64,000 nt of DNA from Gaiellasilicea sp963806955 (GTDB lineage Bacteria > Actinomycetota > Thermoleophilia > Gaiellales > Gaiellaceae). Of the stretch, positions 15,437 to 24,291 are shown piece after piece. Numbering within the stretch: the first letter of the stretch is position 1; each line of letters begins with the position of its first letter. Where the stretch lies: positions 868,001-932,000 of the forward strand of contig CAWDZG010000001.1 in assembly GCA_963806955.1 (NCBI GenBank), written 5' to 3'. The translations under genes and the position numbers were made by a program. The notes below the pieces were generated by a model, which was not told the DNA's origin, did not search any database, and was given only the letters and a program-made list of their open reading frames with translations.

Positions 15437-18400
15437 TCAACCGGCGGCGACGACAGCGTCCTCGCGCGGGAGGCGCCGCGAGACGATCTGGCTGACGCCG
15501 TCGCCGCCCATCGTGACGCCGTAGAGCACGTCGGCGGCCTCCATCGTCCGCTTCTGGTGCGTGATCACGACGAACTGGGCGCGGTCGGCGTAGCGCCGCA
15601 GCAGCTCGACGAAGCGGCCGATGTTGGCGTCGTCGAGCGCGGCCTCGACCTCGTCGAGCAGGTAGAACGGGCACGGCTTCGCGAGGAAGAGCGCGAACAG
15701 GAACGAGATCGCGCCGAGCGCCTTCTCGCCGCCGGAGAGCATCCCGAGGCGCGTGATCTTCTTGCCGGCGGGCCGGAGCTCGACCTCCACCCCGGTCTCG
15801 CCACCCTCCTCGTCGGGCTCGACGAGACGCAGCCGGCCCTCGCCGCCGGGGAAGAGCGTCGCCGCGACCTCCTCGAAGTGCTCGGCGACGGCGGCGAAGG
15901 TCTCGGCGAAGCGGCGCTCGACCGTCTGGGCGAGCTCGTCACGCAGGTCGGCCAGCTCCTTCAGGCTTGCCTCGAGATCCTCGCGCTGCACCTCGAGCTC
16001 GGTCAGCCGCTCCTTCTCCGCGTCGTACTCCTCCTTCGCGAGCGGGTTGACCTGTCCGAGCTGGATCCGCCGCTGCTCGAGCCGCTCTGCGCGCGCCGCG
16101 AGCTCGTCGCGGTCGTCGCCCTCTGCAGGCTCGGCCTGCGCCTCCTCGAGCCGGCGGCGTGCGTCCGCGGCCTCCGCCTCGATCCGGGTCAACTCGATCT
16201 CGATCTCGGTCGCGCGCTGAGCGGACGCCTCGGCACCCTGTCGCAGCTCCACTTCCGCGGCACCGAGGTCGCGCAGCGTCGCGCCGAGGTCGCCGGTCCG
16301 GCTGGCGCCGGCATCGACGCGGGCGCGCAGCGGGGCCTCGAACCGCGCCGCAGCGGCTGCGGCAGTGGCCAGTGTCTCGTCGAGCCGCTCGGCGCCTGCG
16401 AGGACGCGGCGGACGAGGTCGGCGTCGAGAGCAGCCGCCCTGCGAGCCCCGGTCGCAGCCTGCGCGGCCGCTGCGGCGTGCGCAGCGTCGCCGGCCTCGA
16501 CCGCGAGCCTCGAGAGCCGCTCGGCCTCGACGGTCAGCTCCCGCGCCTCCCGCTCGACCAGCTCGCGCTCGGCCTCGTCGACCTGCAGCATCCGGATCTG
16601 GCCCTCGCCGCCGAGCCGCGCCCGTTCCAGCTCGGCCGCGGCCGCGCGCTCGTTCGCTCCCGTCGAGGCCAGCCGCGCCTGCTGCTCGAGCGCGCCCACG
16701 CGGGCGAGCTCGGTCGCGAGCTCGGCCGCGCGCTCGGCGCCGGCATCTGCGCGCACGCGGAGCGGCTGCTCGAGCCGCGCTGCCACGGCGACCGCGGCGA
16801 GGAGCGTCTCGTCGAGCCGGCCGGCGCCCGCCGCGATCCGGCGCAGGACCGCCGGGTCGTGCGCGCGGACGGCGCGGAGGTGGGCGACCTTGGCGTACTC
16901 GGCCTCGGCCGTCTCGGCGCTGGCAGCGGTGTCGTCCGCCGCAGCGGCCGCCTCCCGGGCCTGACCCTGCAGCGTCTCGACCTCCGCGGCCAGCTCGCCG
17001 CGGCGCGTCTGTAGCTCCAGCAGAACGGCCTCGGCCGCCTCGCCCGCGAACCAGAGCTCGCCGCGCTGCGGGTCGTAGCCGAAGCCCTCGTCGGTGACGG
17101 ACGGCACGGTGGCCGCAAGGAGCGCATCGAGCGGGACGACGGGCAGCTCCGCGACGCGTTCGGCCGGCTGCCGGCCGACGAGCACGGCGAGACTGCCGAG
17201 CCCCGCGTCGCAGGCGCGGCGCAGCAGCGCCAGACCGGCCTCGGCGTCGTCGGCGACGATCGCGGACGCCCGCCAGGAGAGCGCAGCGGCGACGGCCCGC
17301 TCGCTGCCGGGCGCGACGTCGAGCAGCGAGAGCGCGAGCTGCGCGCCCTCGTCGGCGAGCGTGCGCGCGGCGGGCGGGATCCCTTCGCGCTCGGCGAGCG
17401 AGCGCTCGAGGGCGGCGAGGCGCTCCTTGGCGAGCGCCGCGCGGTCGGTGAGGTCGTCGCGTGCGTGCACCGCGGCGCGCGCAGCGGCGGTGGCCTCGTT
17501 CGCGGCGGCCTCGAGCTCTGCGGGCGACGGCCCGGAGCGTTTCGCCGCGGCCTCCGCCTCGGCGAGCTCGACCCGCACGCCCTCGCGCAGCGCGCCGAGC
17601 GACTCGCTGCGCATCCCGATCCGCTCGCGGGCGGTGCCCAGGCGGTAGAGCGCGGCCGTGGCGCCCTCGCGGCCGCCGGCCGCGTCGGCGAGCTCGGTCT
17701 CGATGCCGCGCCGCTGAGTGCGAAGCGTGTCGAGTTGCTCCTCGGCGCGCGCGGCCGCGCCCCGCTCCAGCGCGGCGAGCCGTTCCTGTGCGGCACGGGC
17801 GCGCTCGGCGGCGCCTCCACTCTCGGCAGAGGCGGCCCGTGCGCGGGCGGTCGCCTCCGCGGCCGCCTGCTCGAGCGCGAGCGTCGACGCGTCCGTCTGC
17901 TCGACCGCAGCCGCCTCGGCCTCGCCGAGGTCGCCCCGCAGGCGCGTGAGCAGTCCCTGCGCCCCCTCCTGCCGCAGCGCGATCCGCTCGGTCGCGCCCT
18001 GGAGCCGGTAGAGCGCCTTCACGGCTGCCTCGCGCCTGCCGGCAGCGTCGGCGAGCTCCTCCTCGGCGGCATGCCGCTCGGCGAGCAGGGCGGAGAGCTT
18101 CTCCTGGGCGCTGCGGCGCGCGAGCCCGGCCGCGGTCTTGCGCTCCTCGGCTGCGTCGCGGCGCGCGTCGGCGGCAGCGAGGTCGAGCTCGGCGATGCGC
18201 GCGCGCAGGCCGGCGATCTCGCCGACCAGCTTCTCGGCGCGCTCGGCCGCGGTGGCCTGCAGCGCGAGCGGGCGCAGGCGCTTGCGCACCTCGGCCTCGA
18301 CGTCCTTGGCGCGCTCGACCTGGATCGCAACGCGGTTCAGCTTCAGCTCGGCGCGGTGCTTGCGCCGCTTGAACTTGCCGAGCCCGGCAGCCTCCTCGAC

Positions 18401-18883
18401 GAGCTCGCGCCGCTCCTCGGGCTTCGAGGCGAGCACCGCCTCCACCTTGCCCTGGCTGACGATCGAGTGCATCGAGCCGCCGAGGCCGACGTCGGCGAGC
18501 AGCTCGACGAGATCGGTGCGGCGCACCTGCGCGCGGTTCACGAGGTACTGACCCTCGCCGCCACGGTGGAGCCGCCGGGTGATCGAGACCTCGGAGAAGT
18601 CCAGTTCGGCCATCCCGCCGTCCTCGTTGTCGAAGACGAGCTCGACCTCGCAGCTCTCGGCGGGGGTTCGGCCCTCGGCGCCGTTGAAGAGCACGTCGTC
18701 GGGCTTCTCCGCGCGCAGCTCCGACGGCGTCAGCGAGCCGGCGGCCCAGACGATCGCGTCGGCGACGTTCGACTTGCCGGACCCGTTCGGGCCGACGACG
18801 ACCGCCACGCCGGGCTCGAGCTTCAGCTCGAGCGTGTCCGGAAAGGACTTGAAGCCGCGCAGGCGGAGAGAGCGCAGATGCAC
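15437..18883 (-). CDS. smc: Chromosome segregation ATPase SMC
   Basis: A 1148-residue SMC. Head motifs are Walker A GPNGSGKS (about residue 31), the C-loop LSGGEKALGA (about 1049) and Walker B FYLLDEVEAALDD (about 1073). Two long alanine/glutamate-rich coiled-coil arms flank a hinge at about 500-620 (AVAAALSWRASAIVADD). Each arm contains a duplicated block: ELADAAG to RLAALER occurs twice (about 276-375 and 397-495), and RRxxAGAxRLDETL to LGAxE occurs twice (about 682-733 and 826-877). GTG 18883 is preferred over TTG 18892 because of the TAGGTT box 7 nt upstream and the standard VHLRSLRLRGFKSF N-terminus. It lies between rnc and ftsY. Confidence 0.95.
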   Translation of the reverse strand: MHLRSLRLRGFKSFPDTLELKLEPGVAVVVGPNGSGKSNVADAIVWAAGSLTPSELRAEKPDDVLFNGAEGRTPAESCEVELVFDNEDGGMAELDFSEVSITRRLHRGGEGQYLVNRAQVRRTDLVELLADVGLGGSMHSIVSQGKVEAVLASKPEERRELVEEAAGLGKFKRRKHRAELKLNRVAIQVERAKDVEAEVRKRLRPLALQATAAERAEKLVGEIAGLRARIAELDLAAADARRDAAEERKTAAGLARRSAQEKLSALLAERHAAEEELADAAGRREAAVKALYRLQGATERIALRQEGAQGLLTRLRGDLGEAEAAAVEQTDASTLALEQAAAEATARARAASAESGGAAERARAAQERLAALERGAAARAEEQLDTLRTQRRGIETELADAAGGREGATAALYRLGTARERIGMRSESLGALREGVRVELAEAEAAAKRSGPSPAELEAAANEATAAARAAVHARDDLTDRAALAKERLAALERSLAEREGIPPAARTLADEGAQLALSLLDVAPGSERAVAAALSWRASAIVADDAEAGLALLRRACDAGLGSLAVLVGRQPAERVAELPVVPLDALLAATVPSVTDEGFGYDPQRGELWFAGEAAEAVLLELQTRRGELAAEVETLQGQAREAAAAADDTAASAETAEAEYAKVAHLRAVRAHDPAVLRRIAAGAGRLDETLLAAVAVAARLEQPLRVRADAGAERAAELATELARVGALEQQARLASTGANERAAAAELERARLGGEGQIRMLQVDEAERELVEREARELTVEAERLSRLAVEAGDAAHAAAAAQAATGARRAAALDADLVRRVLAGAERLDETLATAAAAAARFEAPLRARVDAGASRTGDLGATLRDLGAAEVELRQGAEASAQRATEIEIELTRIEAEAADARRRLEEAQAEPAEGDDRDELAARAERLEQRRIQLGQVNPLAKEEYDAEKERLTELEVQREDLEASLKELADLRDELAQTVERRFAETFAAVAEHFEEVAATLFPGGEGRLRLVEPDEEGGETGVEVELRPAGKKITRLGMLSGGEKALGAISFLFALFLAKPCPFYLLDEVEAALDDANIGRFVELLRRYADRAQFVVITHQKRTMEAADVLYGVTMGGDGVSQIVSRRLPREDAVVAAG

Positions 18884-18890
18884 GCAGCGC

Positions 18891-18896
18891 AACCTA
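18891..18896 (-). promoter_or_regulatory. Leaderless -10 box of smc (TAGGTT)
   Basis: TAGGTT lies 7 nt upstream of GTG 18883 and overlaps the alternative TTG 18892, which argues against that codon being the start. Confidence 0.4.
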
Positions 18897-18937
18897 GCGG
18901 GCGCCGCGGACGGGGTCCGCGACGCCCCGCGGCGTTC

Positions 18938-19096
18938 CTACTGCTCCTCGGCCATCGCGAGCACGTCGTCCCGGCTCATCTTCCCGACCAGCTCGGGATG
19001 CGCCTCGCCGACGTGACGCTCGACCTTCTGGACGAGCTCGTCGTCGCCCTCGGCGCGAACGACCTCGCCGCACTCGCAGTTGATCACCTTGCCCAT
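18938..19096 (-). CDS. DUF1059 family small protein
   Basis: A 52-residue protein: MGKVINCECGEVVRAEGDDE with a CxC pair, then VERHVGEAHPE and KMSRDDVLAMAEE. This is the DUF1059 pattern, in which cysteines and histidines may bind a metal. A GAGGGGGTG ribosome-binding site precedes ATG 19096. It is directly downstream of the DsrE-like gene on the same strand, probably in one transcript. No function is established for the family. Confidence 0.7.
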   Translation of the reverse strand: MGKVINCECGEVVRAEGDDELVQKVERHVGEAHPELVGKMSRDDVLAMAEEQ

Positions 19097-19109
19097 CTGC
19101 CACCCCCTC

Positions 19110-19460
19110 TCAGTACGTGAGCACCTTGTCGGCCTCGAGCACGAGCTCGACGAGGCGGGCCGGCAGCGCCGCCTCCGCCTGTCCGTTCGGCTCGAACCCC
19201 CGCGCCTTGCTGGACATGCCCGAGACATAGAACGTGCCGCCGTGCTCGACGATCGCGTCGTACGACTCCCGCAGGCTGCCGGTGCCGAGCCCGACGAGGC
19301 TGTCGAGCACGGGCTCCCGCAGGAGCTGGACGGAGTCGCCGGCGAGGAAGAGCGAGACGTCGTGCCCCTCCTCCGCGGCCGCGCGGCCGACGAGGAACCC
19401 GAGCGCCGCGCGTGTCGGCGCCTCGGGGCCGTGCGTGAGATTGATCAGGAGCTTCGCCAT
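19110..19460 (-). CDS. DsrE/DsrF-like protein
   Basis: A 116-residue protein with the DsrE-like fold: KLLINLTHGPEAPTRAALGFLVGRAA, then GHDVSLFLAGDSVQLL and a C-terminal HGGTFYVSGMSSKARG. The conserved-cysteine position that carries sulfur in DsrE/TusD is not obvious, so sulfur transfer is uncertain. It lies upstream of the DUF1059 gene on the same strand and is divergent from the BTAD regulator, which may control it. Confidence 0.7.
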   Translation of the reverse strand: MAKLLINLTHGPEAPTRAALGFLVGRAAAEEGHDVSLFLAGDSVQLLREPVLDSLVGLGTGSLRESYDAIVEHGGTFYVSGMSSKARGFEPNGQAEAALPARLVELVLEADKVLTY

Positions 19461-19490
19461 GCCGCGATTGTCCCTGCCCGCCGTTGCGGT

Positions 19491-19496
19491 TACCTT
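19491..19496 (+). promoter_or_regulatory. Leaderless -10 box of the BTAD regulator (TACCTT)
   Basis: TACCTT lies 9 nt upstream of TTG 19506. It supports the TTG start, for which no ribosome-binding site is visible. Confidence 0.35.
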
Positions 19497-19505
19497 GGCG
19501 AAACC

Positions 19506-20228
19506 TTGGCGGAGACGCGGATCCAGCTCTGCGGCCGGCTCGTCGCCCGGGTGGACGGCCGGCGGATCGAGGACGAGCTGCCCGGGCGGCAGGGCCGGCT
19601 TGCCTTCGCGTTCCTCGCGCTCAACCGCAACCGGGCAGTTCCACGCGACGAGCTCGAAGGAGCGCTCTGGGAGGAGCCCGGAGCATCGGACCGGCTCAGC
19701 CCGCTCCTCTCGAAGCTCCGCACCGCCGTGCCGCTGGAGGGCCGCGGCGAGGTTCGGCTCGCGCTGCCCGACGAGGCCTGGATCGACGTCGAGGCGGCCT
19801 CGGAGGGCCTGCACCGGGCGGAGAGCGCGGTCGCGCGGGGTGACTTCGCGGCGGCCTGGAGCCCGGCCCGCGTCGCGCAGCACGTCGCGTTGCGGGAGTT
19901 CCTCGCCGGCGAGGACGCCCCGTGGATCGAGGAACAGCGGCGGCGGCTCGCGGAGATCCTCGTCCGCGCGCTCGAGCTCGTCGGTCGAGCGAGCCTCGAG
20001 ATCGGCGGTGGCGAGCTCGACACCGCCGAACGCGCGGCCCGCAGCCTCATCGCCCACGCCCCCTACCGGGAGAGCGGCCACAGGTTGCTGATGGAGACGC
20101 TCGTCCTGCGCGGCAACACGGCCGAGGCGCTGCTCGTGTACGACGCGCTCCGGCGGCGCCTGCGCGACGAGCTGGGGGCCGCCCCAAGCGCGCCGACGCA
20201 GGCGTTGCACCGCCGAATCCTGGGCTAG
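19506..20228 (+). CDS. BTAD-domain transcriptional regulator (SARP-like)
   Basis: A 240-residue regulator. Residues about 1-90 form a winged-helix domain (RIQLCGRLVARVDGRRIEDELPGRQGRLAFAFLA, then LEGALWEEP and LSPLLSKLRTAV). Residues about 95-240 are a bacterial transcriptional activation domain of TPR-like helices (GDFAAAWSPA, AERAARSLIAHAPYRESGHRLLMETLVLRGNTAEALLVYDALRRRLRDELGAAPSAPTQALHRRIL). There is no ATPase domain, as in the short SARP class. It is divergent from DsrE/DUF1059, which are plausible targets. Confidence 0.85.
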   Translation: MAETRIQLCGRLVARVDGRRIEDELPGRQGRLAFAFLALNRNRAVPRDELEGALWEEPGASDRLSPLLSKLRTAVPLEGRGEVRLALPDEAWIDVEAASEGLHRAESAVARGDFAAAWSPARVAQHVALREFLAGEDAPWIEEQRRRLAEILVRALELVGRASLEIGGGELDTAERAARSLIAHAPYRESGHRLLMETLVLRGNTAEALLVYDALRRRLRDELGAAPSAPTQALHRRILG

Positions 20229-20353
20229 CTGCGGCCACCGGCGCCCCCACGCCGCGTGACCCCGACCTGCGTGCTCTCCCGGTCTGATCGTGCGTCCTGC
20301 AGCGCTCACCTTGACCTCTCGGGTGCGTCGCCCGCATCGGCCGCCAGGCCGAT

Positions 20354-20381
20354 TGACGCTCATCCGCAGGGATGAGCGTCA
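20354..20381. terminator. Hairpin between converging genes
   Basis: TGACGCTCATCC (20354-20365) pairs perfectly with GGATGAGCGTCA (20370-20381) across a 4-nt loop. It contains the rnc stop codon and lies 125 bp past the end of the BTAD gene. There is no T-run, so it may act as a bidirectional hairpin or Rho-assisted end. Confidence 0.5.
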
Positions 20382-21002
20382 GGCGTCGAGTGCGGCCAGT
20401 GCCACCTGGGCGGCCGCCTGCTCCGCGTCCTTCTTCGTCCGGCCCGTGCCCGTGCCGAGGGTCTCGCCGTCGATCTCGGCCGCGCACGAGAAGTGGCGCT
20501 CGTGCGCCGGGCCGTCGACGTCGATCACGAGGTAGTTGACCGACCGGCCCGTCTTCGCGAGCGCTTCCTGCAGCTCGGTCTTGTGGTCGACGTGCGTCGT
20601 GCGGGCGTACTCGATCCGGTCGGAGAAGGCGGCCACGATCGCCGGTGCGATCGGCTCGTAGCCGTGCTCGAGGTAGAGGGCGGCGATCGCCGCCTCCAGC
20701 AGCGCCGCCGTGACGTTGCCGCTCTTGACGATCCGGGCGAGCTCCTCGCCCGCAAGCTCCTCGGCCGCCGCCTCGCCGAGGCGCTCGCCGAGGCGCAGCT
20801 CGCGGGCGACGGCGGCGCAGGACTGACGCGAGACCACGTGCGACCGGATCTTCGCGAGGCGCCCCTCCGAGACGTCCGGATAGCGGTCGTAGAGCTCCCT
20901 CGCGATCGCGAGCTCGAGCACGCTGTCGCCGAGGAACTCCAGCCGCTCGTACGACGACGCCCGGTCGGGCGCCCACGACGTGTGCGTGAAGACGTGATCC
21001 AA
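20379..21002 (-). CDS. rnc: Ribonuclease III
   Basis: A 207-residue (as called) RNase III that cuts double-stranded RNA in rRNA maturation and mRNA decay. The signature ERLEFLGDSVLELAIA, the second catalytic region ALLEAAIAALYLEHG, and a C-terminal dsRNA-binding domain (TGTGRTKKDAEQAAAQVALAAL) are present. TTG 21002 is the first usable start. The frame remains open upstream (ELGRLIDALPSER), and those residues resemble the normal first helix, so a non-canonical CTG start is possible. It follows acpP. Confidence 0.92.
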   Translation of the reverse strand: MDHVFTHTSWAPDRASSYERLEFLGDSVLELAIARELYDRYPDVSEGRLAKIRSHVVSRQSCAAVARELRLGERLGEAAAEELAGEELARIVKSGNVTAALLEAAIAALYLEHGYEPIAPAIVAAFSDRIEYARTTHVDHKTELQEALAKTGRSVNYLVIDVDGPAHERHFSCAAEIDGETLGTGTGRTKKDAEQAAAQVALAALDA

Positions 21003-21066
21003 CCGCTCGCTCGGGAGCGCGTCGATCAGACGCCCGAGCTCGCTGGGGTCGCCGGTCGGGGCGCCG

Positions 21067-21312
21067 CTACTGGTGCGTGGAGACGTAGTCGACAGCCTGG
21101 CCGACGGTCGTGATCTTCTGCGCGTCCTCGTCCGAGATCTTGATCCCGAACTGGTCCTCGAGCTCCATGATCAGCTCGACCAGGTCGAGTGAGTCCGCAT
21201 CCAGGTCCTCCTGGAACGACGCTTCCTCGTTGATCTCGGTCTCCTCGACTCCGAGCTGCTCGGTCAAGACATCCTTGACCCGCTCGAACACTTCTTCACG
21301 CGTTGCTGCCAA
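21067..21312 (-). CDS. acpP: Acyl carrier protein
   Basis: An 81-residue ACP of fatty-acid synthesis. The phosphopantetheine serine is in DADSLDLVEL, followed by the acidic recognition helix LEDQFGIKISDEDA. TTG 21312 is chosen because AAGGAG lies 5 nt upstream; an in-frame ATG further upstream would include the ribosome-binding site in the protein. The plsX-acpP-rnc-smc order is the usual one. Confidence 0.95.
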   Translation of the reverse strand: MAATREEVFERVKDVLTEQLGVEETEINEEASFQEDLDADSLDLVELIMELEDQFGIKISDEDAQKITTVGQAVDYVSTHQ

Positions 21313-21348
21313 GACGACTCCTTGGTGGTTGGGCACAGAGCGCGCCGA

Positions 21349-22326
21349 TCATACAGTCGCCGGGGCCGCTCGTTCCGGCAGACGGGCGGTGAGACGGCCG
21401 ACGACGTCGTGCTCGACTCCGCGCGCGGCGAGCCGGATCGCATTCGCGATCGCGCGTGGCGACGAGTTGCCGTGGGCGATCACCGAGAGGCCCCGGAGGC
21501 CGAGCAGGTACGCGCCGCCGTAGGTCTCCGGGTCGAGCTGCTGCCGGAGCCGCCGCACGGCCGGACGGATCAGGAGACCGCCGAGCTTCCCCCGCGCGGA
21601 CGCCGCGACTTCGTCCCGGATCGCATCGAGAACGGTCGCGATCGTGCCCTCGAGCAGCTTCAGCGCGATGTTGCCCGTGAACCCGTCGCAGACGATCACG
21701 TCGGCGGCGCCGGCGAGCAGGTCGCGGCTCTCGGCGTTCCCCGCGAACGCGAGCTCGCTGGCCGCGAGGAGCGCGTGCGCCTCGACCGTGAGCTGGTTGC
21801 CCTTCCCCTCCTCCTCGCCGATCGAGAGGAGACGCACTTCCGGCCGCCGGAGCTCGAGGATCTCCTCGGCGAAGATCACGCCCATGTAGGCGAACTGGAG
21901 CAGGTGCTCGGGGCGAGCGTCCGCATTCGCGCCCGAGTCGAGCAGCACGGAGGGCCCGCGGCGGGTGGGGATCGGCACAGCGATCGCCGGGCGCATCACG
22001 CCGGGGATGCGGCGCAGGTGGAGCAGGCCGGCGGCGAGCATCGCCCCGGTGTTGCCGGCCGAGACGACCGCATCGGCGTGACCCTCGGCGACCGCGACGT
22101 GAGCTGCGACCAGCGAGGAACGGGGCTTGCCGCGCACGGCCTCGGCCGGCTTCTCGTGCATCTCGATCACCTCGGCCGTCTCGACGAGCCGAAGGCCGCA
22201 GGTGTCGATCTCCTCCGAGCCGAAGAGCACCACCTCGATCCCGTCGGCGGCGGCCTCGAGCGCGCCGGCGACGATCTCCTCCGGAGTGCGATCGCCCCCC
22301 ATCGCGTCGAGCGCGATTCTCGCCAA
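21349..22326 (-). CDS. plsX: Phosphate acyltransferase PlsX
   Basis: A 325-residue PlsX that converts acyl-ACP to acyl-phosphate for phospholipid synthesis. Motifs include IALDAMGGDRTPEEIVAGA, VSAGNTGAMLAAG, RPAIAVPIPT, LLDSGANADARPEHL, LLSIGEEEGKGN and VCDGFTGNIALKLLEG. TTG 22326, two bases after the rpmF stop, gives the normal N-terminus; an upstream in-frame ATG would read through rpmF. Confidence 0.95.
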   Translation of the reverse strand: MARIALDAMGGDRTPEEIVAGALEAAADGIEVVLFGSEEIDTCGLRLVETAEVIEMHEKPAEAVRGKPRSSLVAAHVAVAEGHADAVVSAGNTGAMLAAGLLHLRRIPGVMRPAIAVPIPTRRGPSVLLDSGANADARPEHLLQFAYMGVIFAEEILELRRPEVRLLSIGEEEGKGNQLTVEAHALLAASELAFAGNAESRDLLAGAADVIVCDGFTGNIALKLLEGTIATVLDAIRDEVAASARGKLGGLLIRPAVRRLRQQLDPETYGGAYLLGLRGLSVIAHGNSSPRAIANAIRLAARGVEHDVVGRLTARLPERAAPATV

Positions 22327-22328
22327 GG

Positions 22329-22517
22329 CTACGGGGCGGGGGTGCGGAGCGGCTCGATCTCGCGGCCCTTGTACGTGTGGCACGTCGGGCAGACGCGGTG
22401 CGGCCGCTTGGGCTGATGGCAGGTCGGGCAGACGTTCACGCGCGGCGCTTCGATCCCGTGCTGCGCACGGCGCTTGTCGCGACGGGCCTTCGATGTTTTC
22501 TTCTTGGGGACTGCCAT
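22329..22517 (-). CDS. rpmF: Ribosomal protein bL32 (zinc-binding form)
   Basis: A 62-residue bL32: MAVPKKKTSKARRDKRRAQH, then two CxxC pairs (CPTCHQPKRPHRVCPTC) that form a zinc ribbon, the so-called C-plus form. In most relatives yceD is directly upstream; here the ABC-F and ferritin-like genes lie between them. Confidence 0.96.
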   Translation of the reverse strand: MAVPKKKTSKARRDKRRAQHGIEAPRVNVCPTCHQPKRPHRVCPTCHTYKGREIEPLRTPAP

Positions 22518-22536
22518 GAGCGGCTGCCGAGTATAG

Positions 22537-24100
22537 CTACAGGGCGATCGATCTCGTGGGCGCGACGGCCTCCAGGAAGCGCCGGTCGTGCGAGACGACG
22601 ACGAGCGTCCCCTCGTACGCCGCGAGCGCCGATTCGAGCTCCTCGATCGCCTCGAGATCGAGGTGGTTGGTCGGCTCGTCGAGCACGAGCAGGTTGACAC
22701 CGGCCGCCATCAGCTCCGCGAGCTGGGCGCGCGTGCGCTCGCCCGGGGAGAGCGTCGCGCAGGGCCGCTCGACATGATCCGCGCCCAGGTTGAACTTCGC
22801 GAGCAGCGTGCGGGCCTCGACGGGCTGGAGGCTCGTGCGAGCCGTGAACGCGGCGAGCAGCGCCTCGCCGCCGTCGTAGGCGGTGCGGCGCTGGTCGAGC
22901 GTGCCAAGAACGGTTGCACGGCCGACCGTGCGTTGCCCGGCGGCGAGCGGCAGCTCGCCGAGGAGGAGCGCCAGCAGCGTCGACTTGCCGCTGCCGTTCG
23001 GGCCCGTGACGGCGACGCGCTCGCCCGGGACGAGGTCGAGATCGAGCGGGCCGAGCCGGAAGCCGCCCCGCACCGCAACAGCGCCCTCCAGCGACGCGAC
23101 GCGGTCGCCCGGCCGGGGAGCCCCGCCGAAGGAGAGGTGGAGCTGCCACGGCTCGTACGGCTTCTCGACGTCCTCGACCCGCTCCAGCGCCTTCGCCGCC
23201 TGCCGGACCTTGCCGGCCAGCGCCTTCGTGGCGCGCCGGTCCGAGCCGCCCGAGGCGTGGGCGAGGAAGAGTCCCGCGCGCGCCTGGTTGCGCCGCGCGT
23301 GCAGGAGCGACTCGACCTCGCGCCGCCGCTCCTGCGAGTCCGCGAAGGCCGCGTACTGCTGCTCGCGCTCGCGCTTGCGGGCGGCTGCGTACTCGGCCCA
23401 GCCGCCCGCGTGCTCGCGCACCGTTCCCGTCCACGGGTCGATCTCCGCGATCCGCGTCACCGTCTGGTCGAGAAAGGCGCGGTCGTGCGAGACGACGGCG
23501 AGCCCGCCGCCGAAGCCGGCGACGAAGCGCTCCAGCCGGTCGAGGCCGTCGAAGTCGAGGTCGTTCGTCGGCTCGTCGAGCAGGAGCAGGTCGAAGCGCG
23601 AGAGCAGGATCGCCGCGAGGCCGGCGCGTGCCGCCTCGCCGCCCGAGAGCGTCGTCGTCTCCCGGTCGAGTGAGACCGGCAACCCGAGCTCCGCGCAGAC
23701 CGCCCTCGCCCGTTGCTCGAGATCGCCGCCGCCCAGGGCGAGAAAGCGCTCGAGCGCGGCGGCGTAGGCGTCGGGGCTCCAGTCGGCGGTGTGCCGCTCG
23801 ACTGCGGTCTCCGCCTCGGCGACACCGGTGCGGCGGGCGAGGTAGGCCAGTAGCGTCTCCCCCGCCACGCGGTCGTGCTCCTGGGGCAGATAGCCGACAG
23901 TGAGGCTCGCGGGCGTGCGCTCGACCGTGCCCTCGTCAGGCGGCGTCGAGACCGGCGAGCAGGCGGAGCAGGGTCGACTTGCCGGCGCCGTTCGGGCCGA
24001 CGAGCCCGAGCCGGGAGCGCGGGCCGAGCGTCAGGTCGACGCGGTCGAGGACGGTGCGGGCGCCGAACGAGCGGACGACGCCCTGAAGCGAGACGCGCAA
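22537..24100 (-). CDS. ABC-F family ATPase, frameshifted near the N-terminus
   Basis: A soluble tandem ATPase of the ABC-F family, whose members act on the ribosome in translation control or antibiotic protection. The first ATPase has Walker A GPNGAGKST, signature LSGGE and DEPTNDLD. The second has GPNGSGKST, LSPGE (instead of LSGGE) and DEPTNHLD, ending with VVVSHDRRFLEAV. TTG 24100 has GGAGG 5 nt upstream. After LLRLLAGLDA the frame stops and the protein resumes one frame over at DEGTVERTPASLTVGYLPQEHD, equal to one extra base near 23941. The gene is otherwise complete. No membrane domain is present. Confidence 0.88.
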
Positions 24101-24240
24101 GAGAGCCTCCAGAGGACACGAGAACGAGGACGGGGCGCCACGCCGGTCAGGTGTGCGGGCGCCGGAGCGAACGTCGATGTCTCGCGCTAGTCCGTCATGG
24201 GAGGGCGCCGGAGCGCCGGGACAGACTCTACCCGCTCACG

Positions 24241-24277
24241 CGGACATGTCCCAGGGACAGTCCCTGGGACATGTCCG
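24241..24277. repeat. Perfect 37-bp palindrome
   Basis: CGGACATGTCCCAGGGAC (24241-24258) is followed by one base and its exact inverse complement (24260-24277). It lies 14 bp past the stop codon of the ferritin-like gene, in the 190-bp gap before the ABC-F start, where no gene is seen. The arms share GGACATGTC with the repeats at 13613-13758 and 45272-45292. As RNA it would form an 18-bp hairpin and could end transcription. Confidence 0.75.
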
Positions 24278-24291
24278 GAGCGGCCGCCGGG

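Noticed and set aside
15401..17014. Long plus-strand open frames opposite smc, dprA/comM, priA and others
   Set aside because: High GC with G/C third positions keeps the opposite strand open. Products are arginine- or leucine-rich without motifs, while the minus strand encodes complete known proteins.
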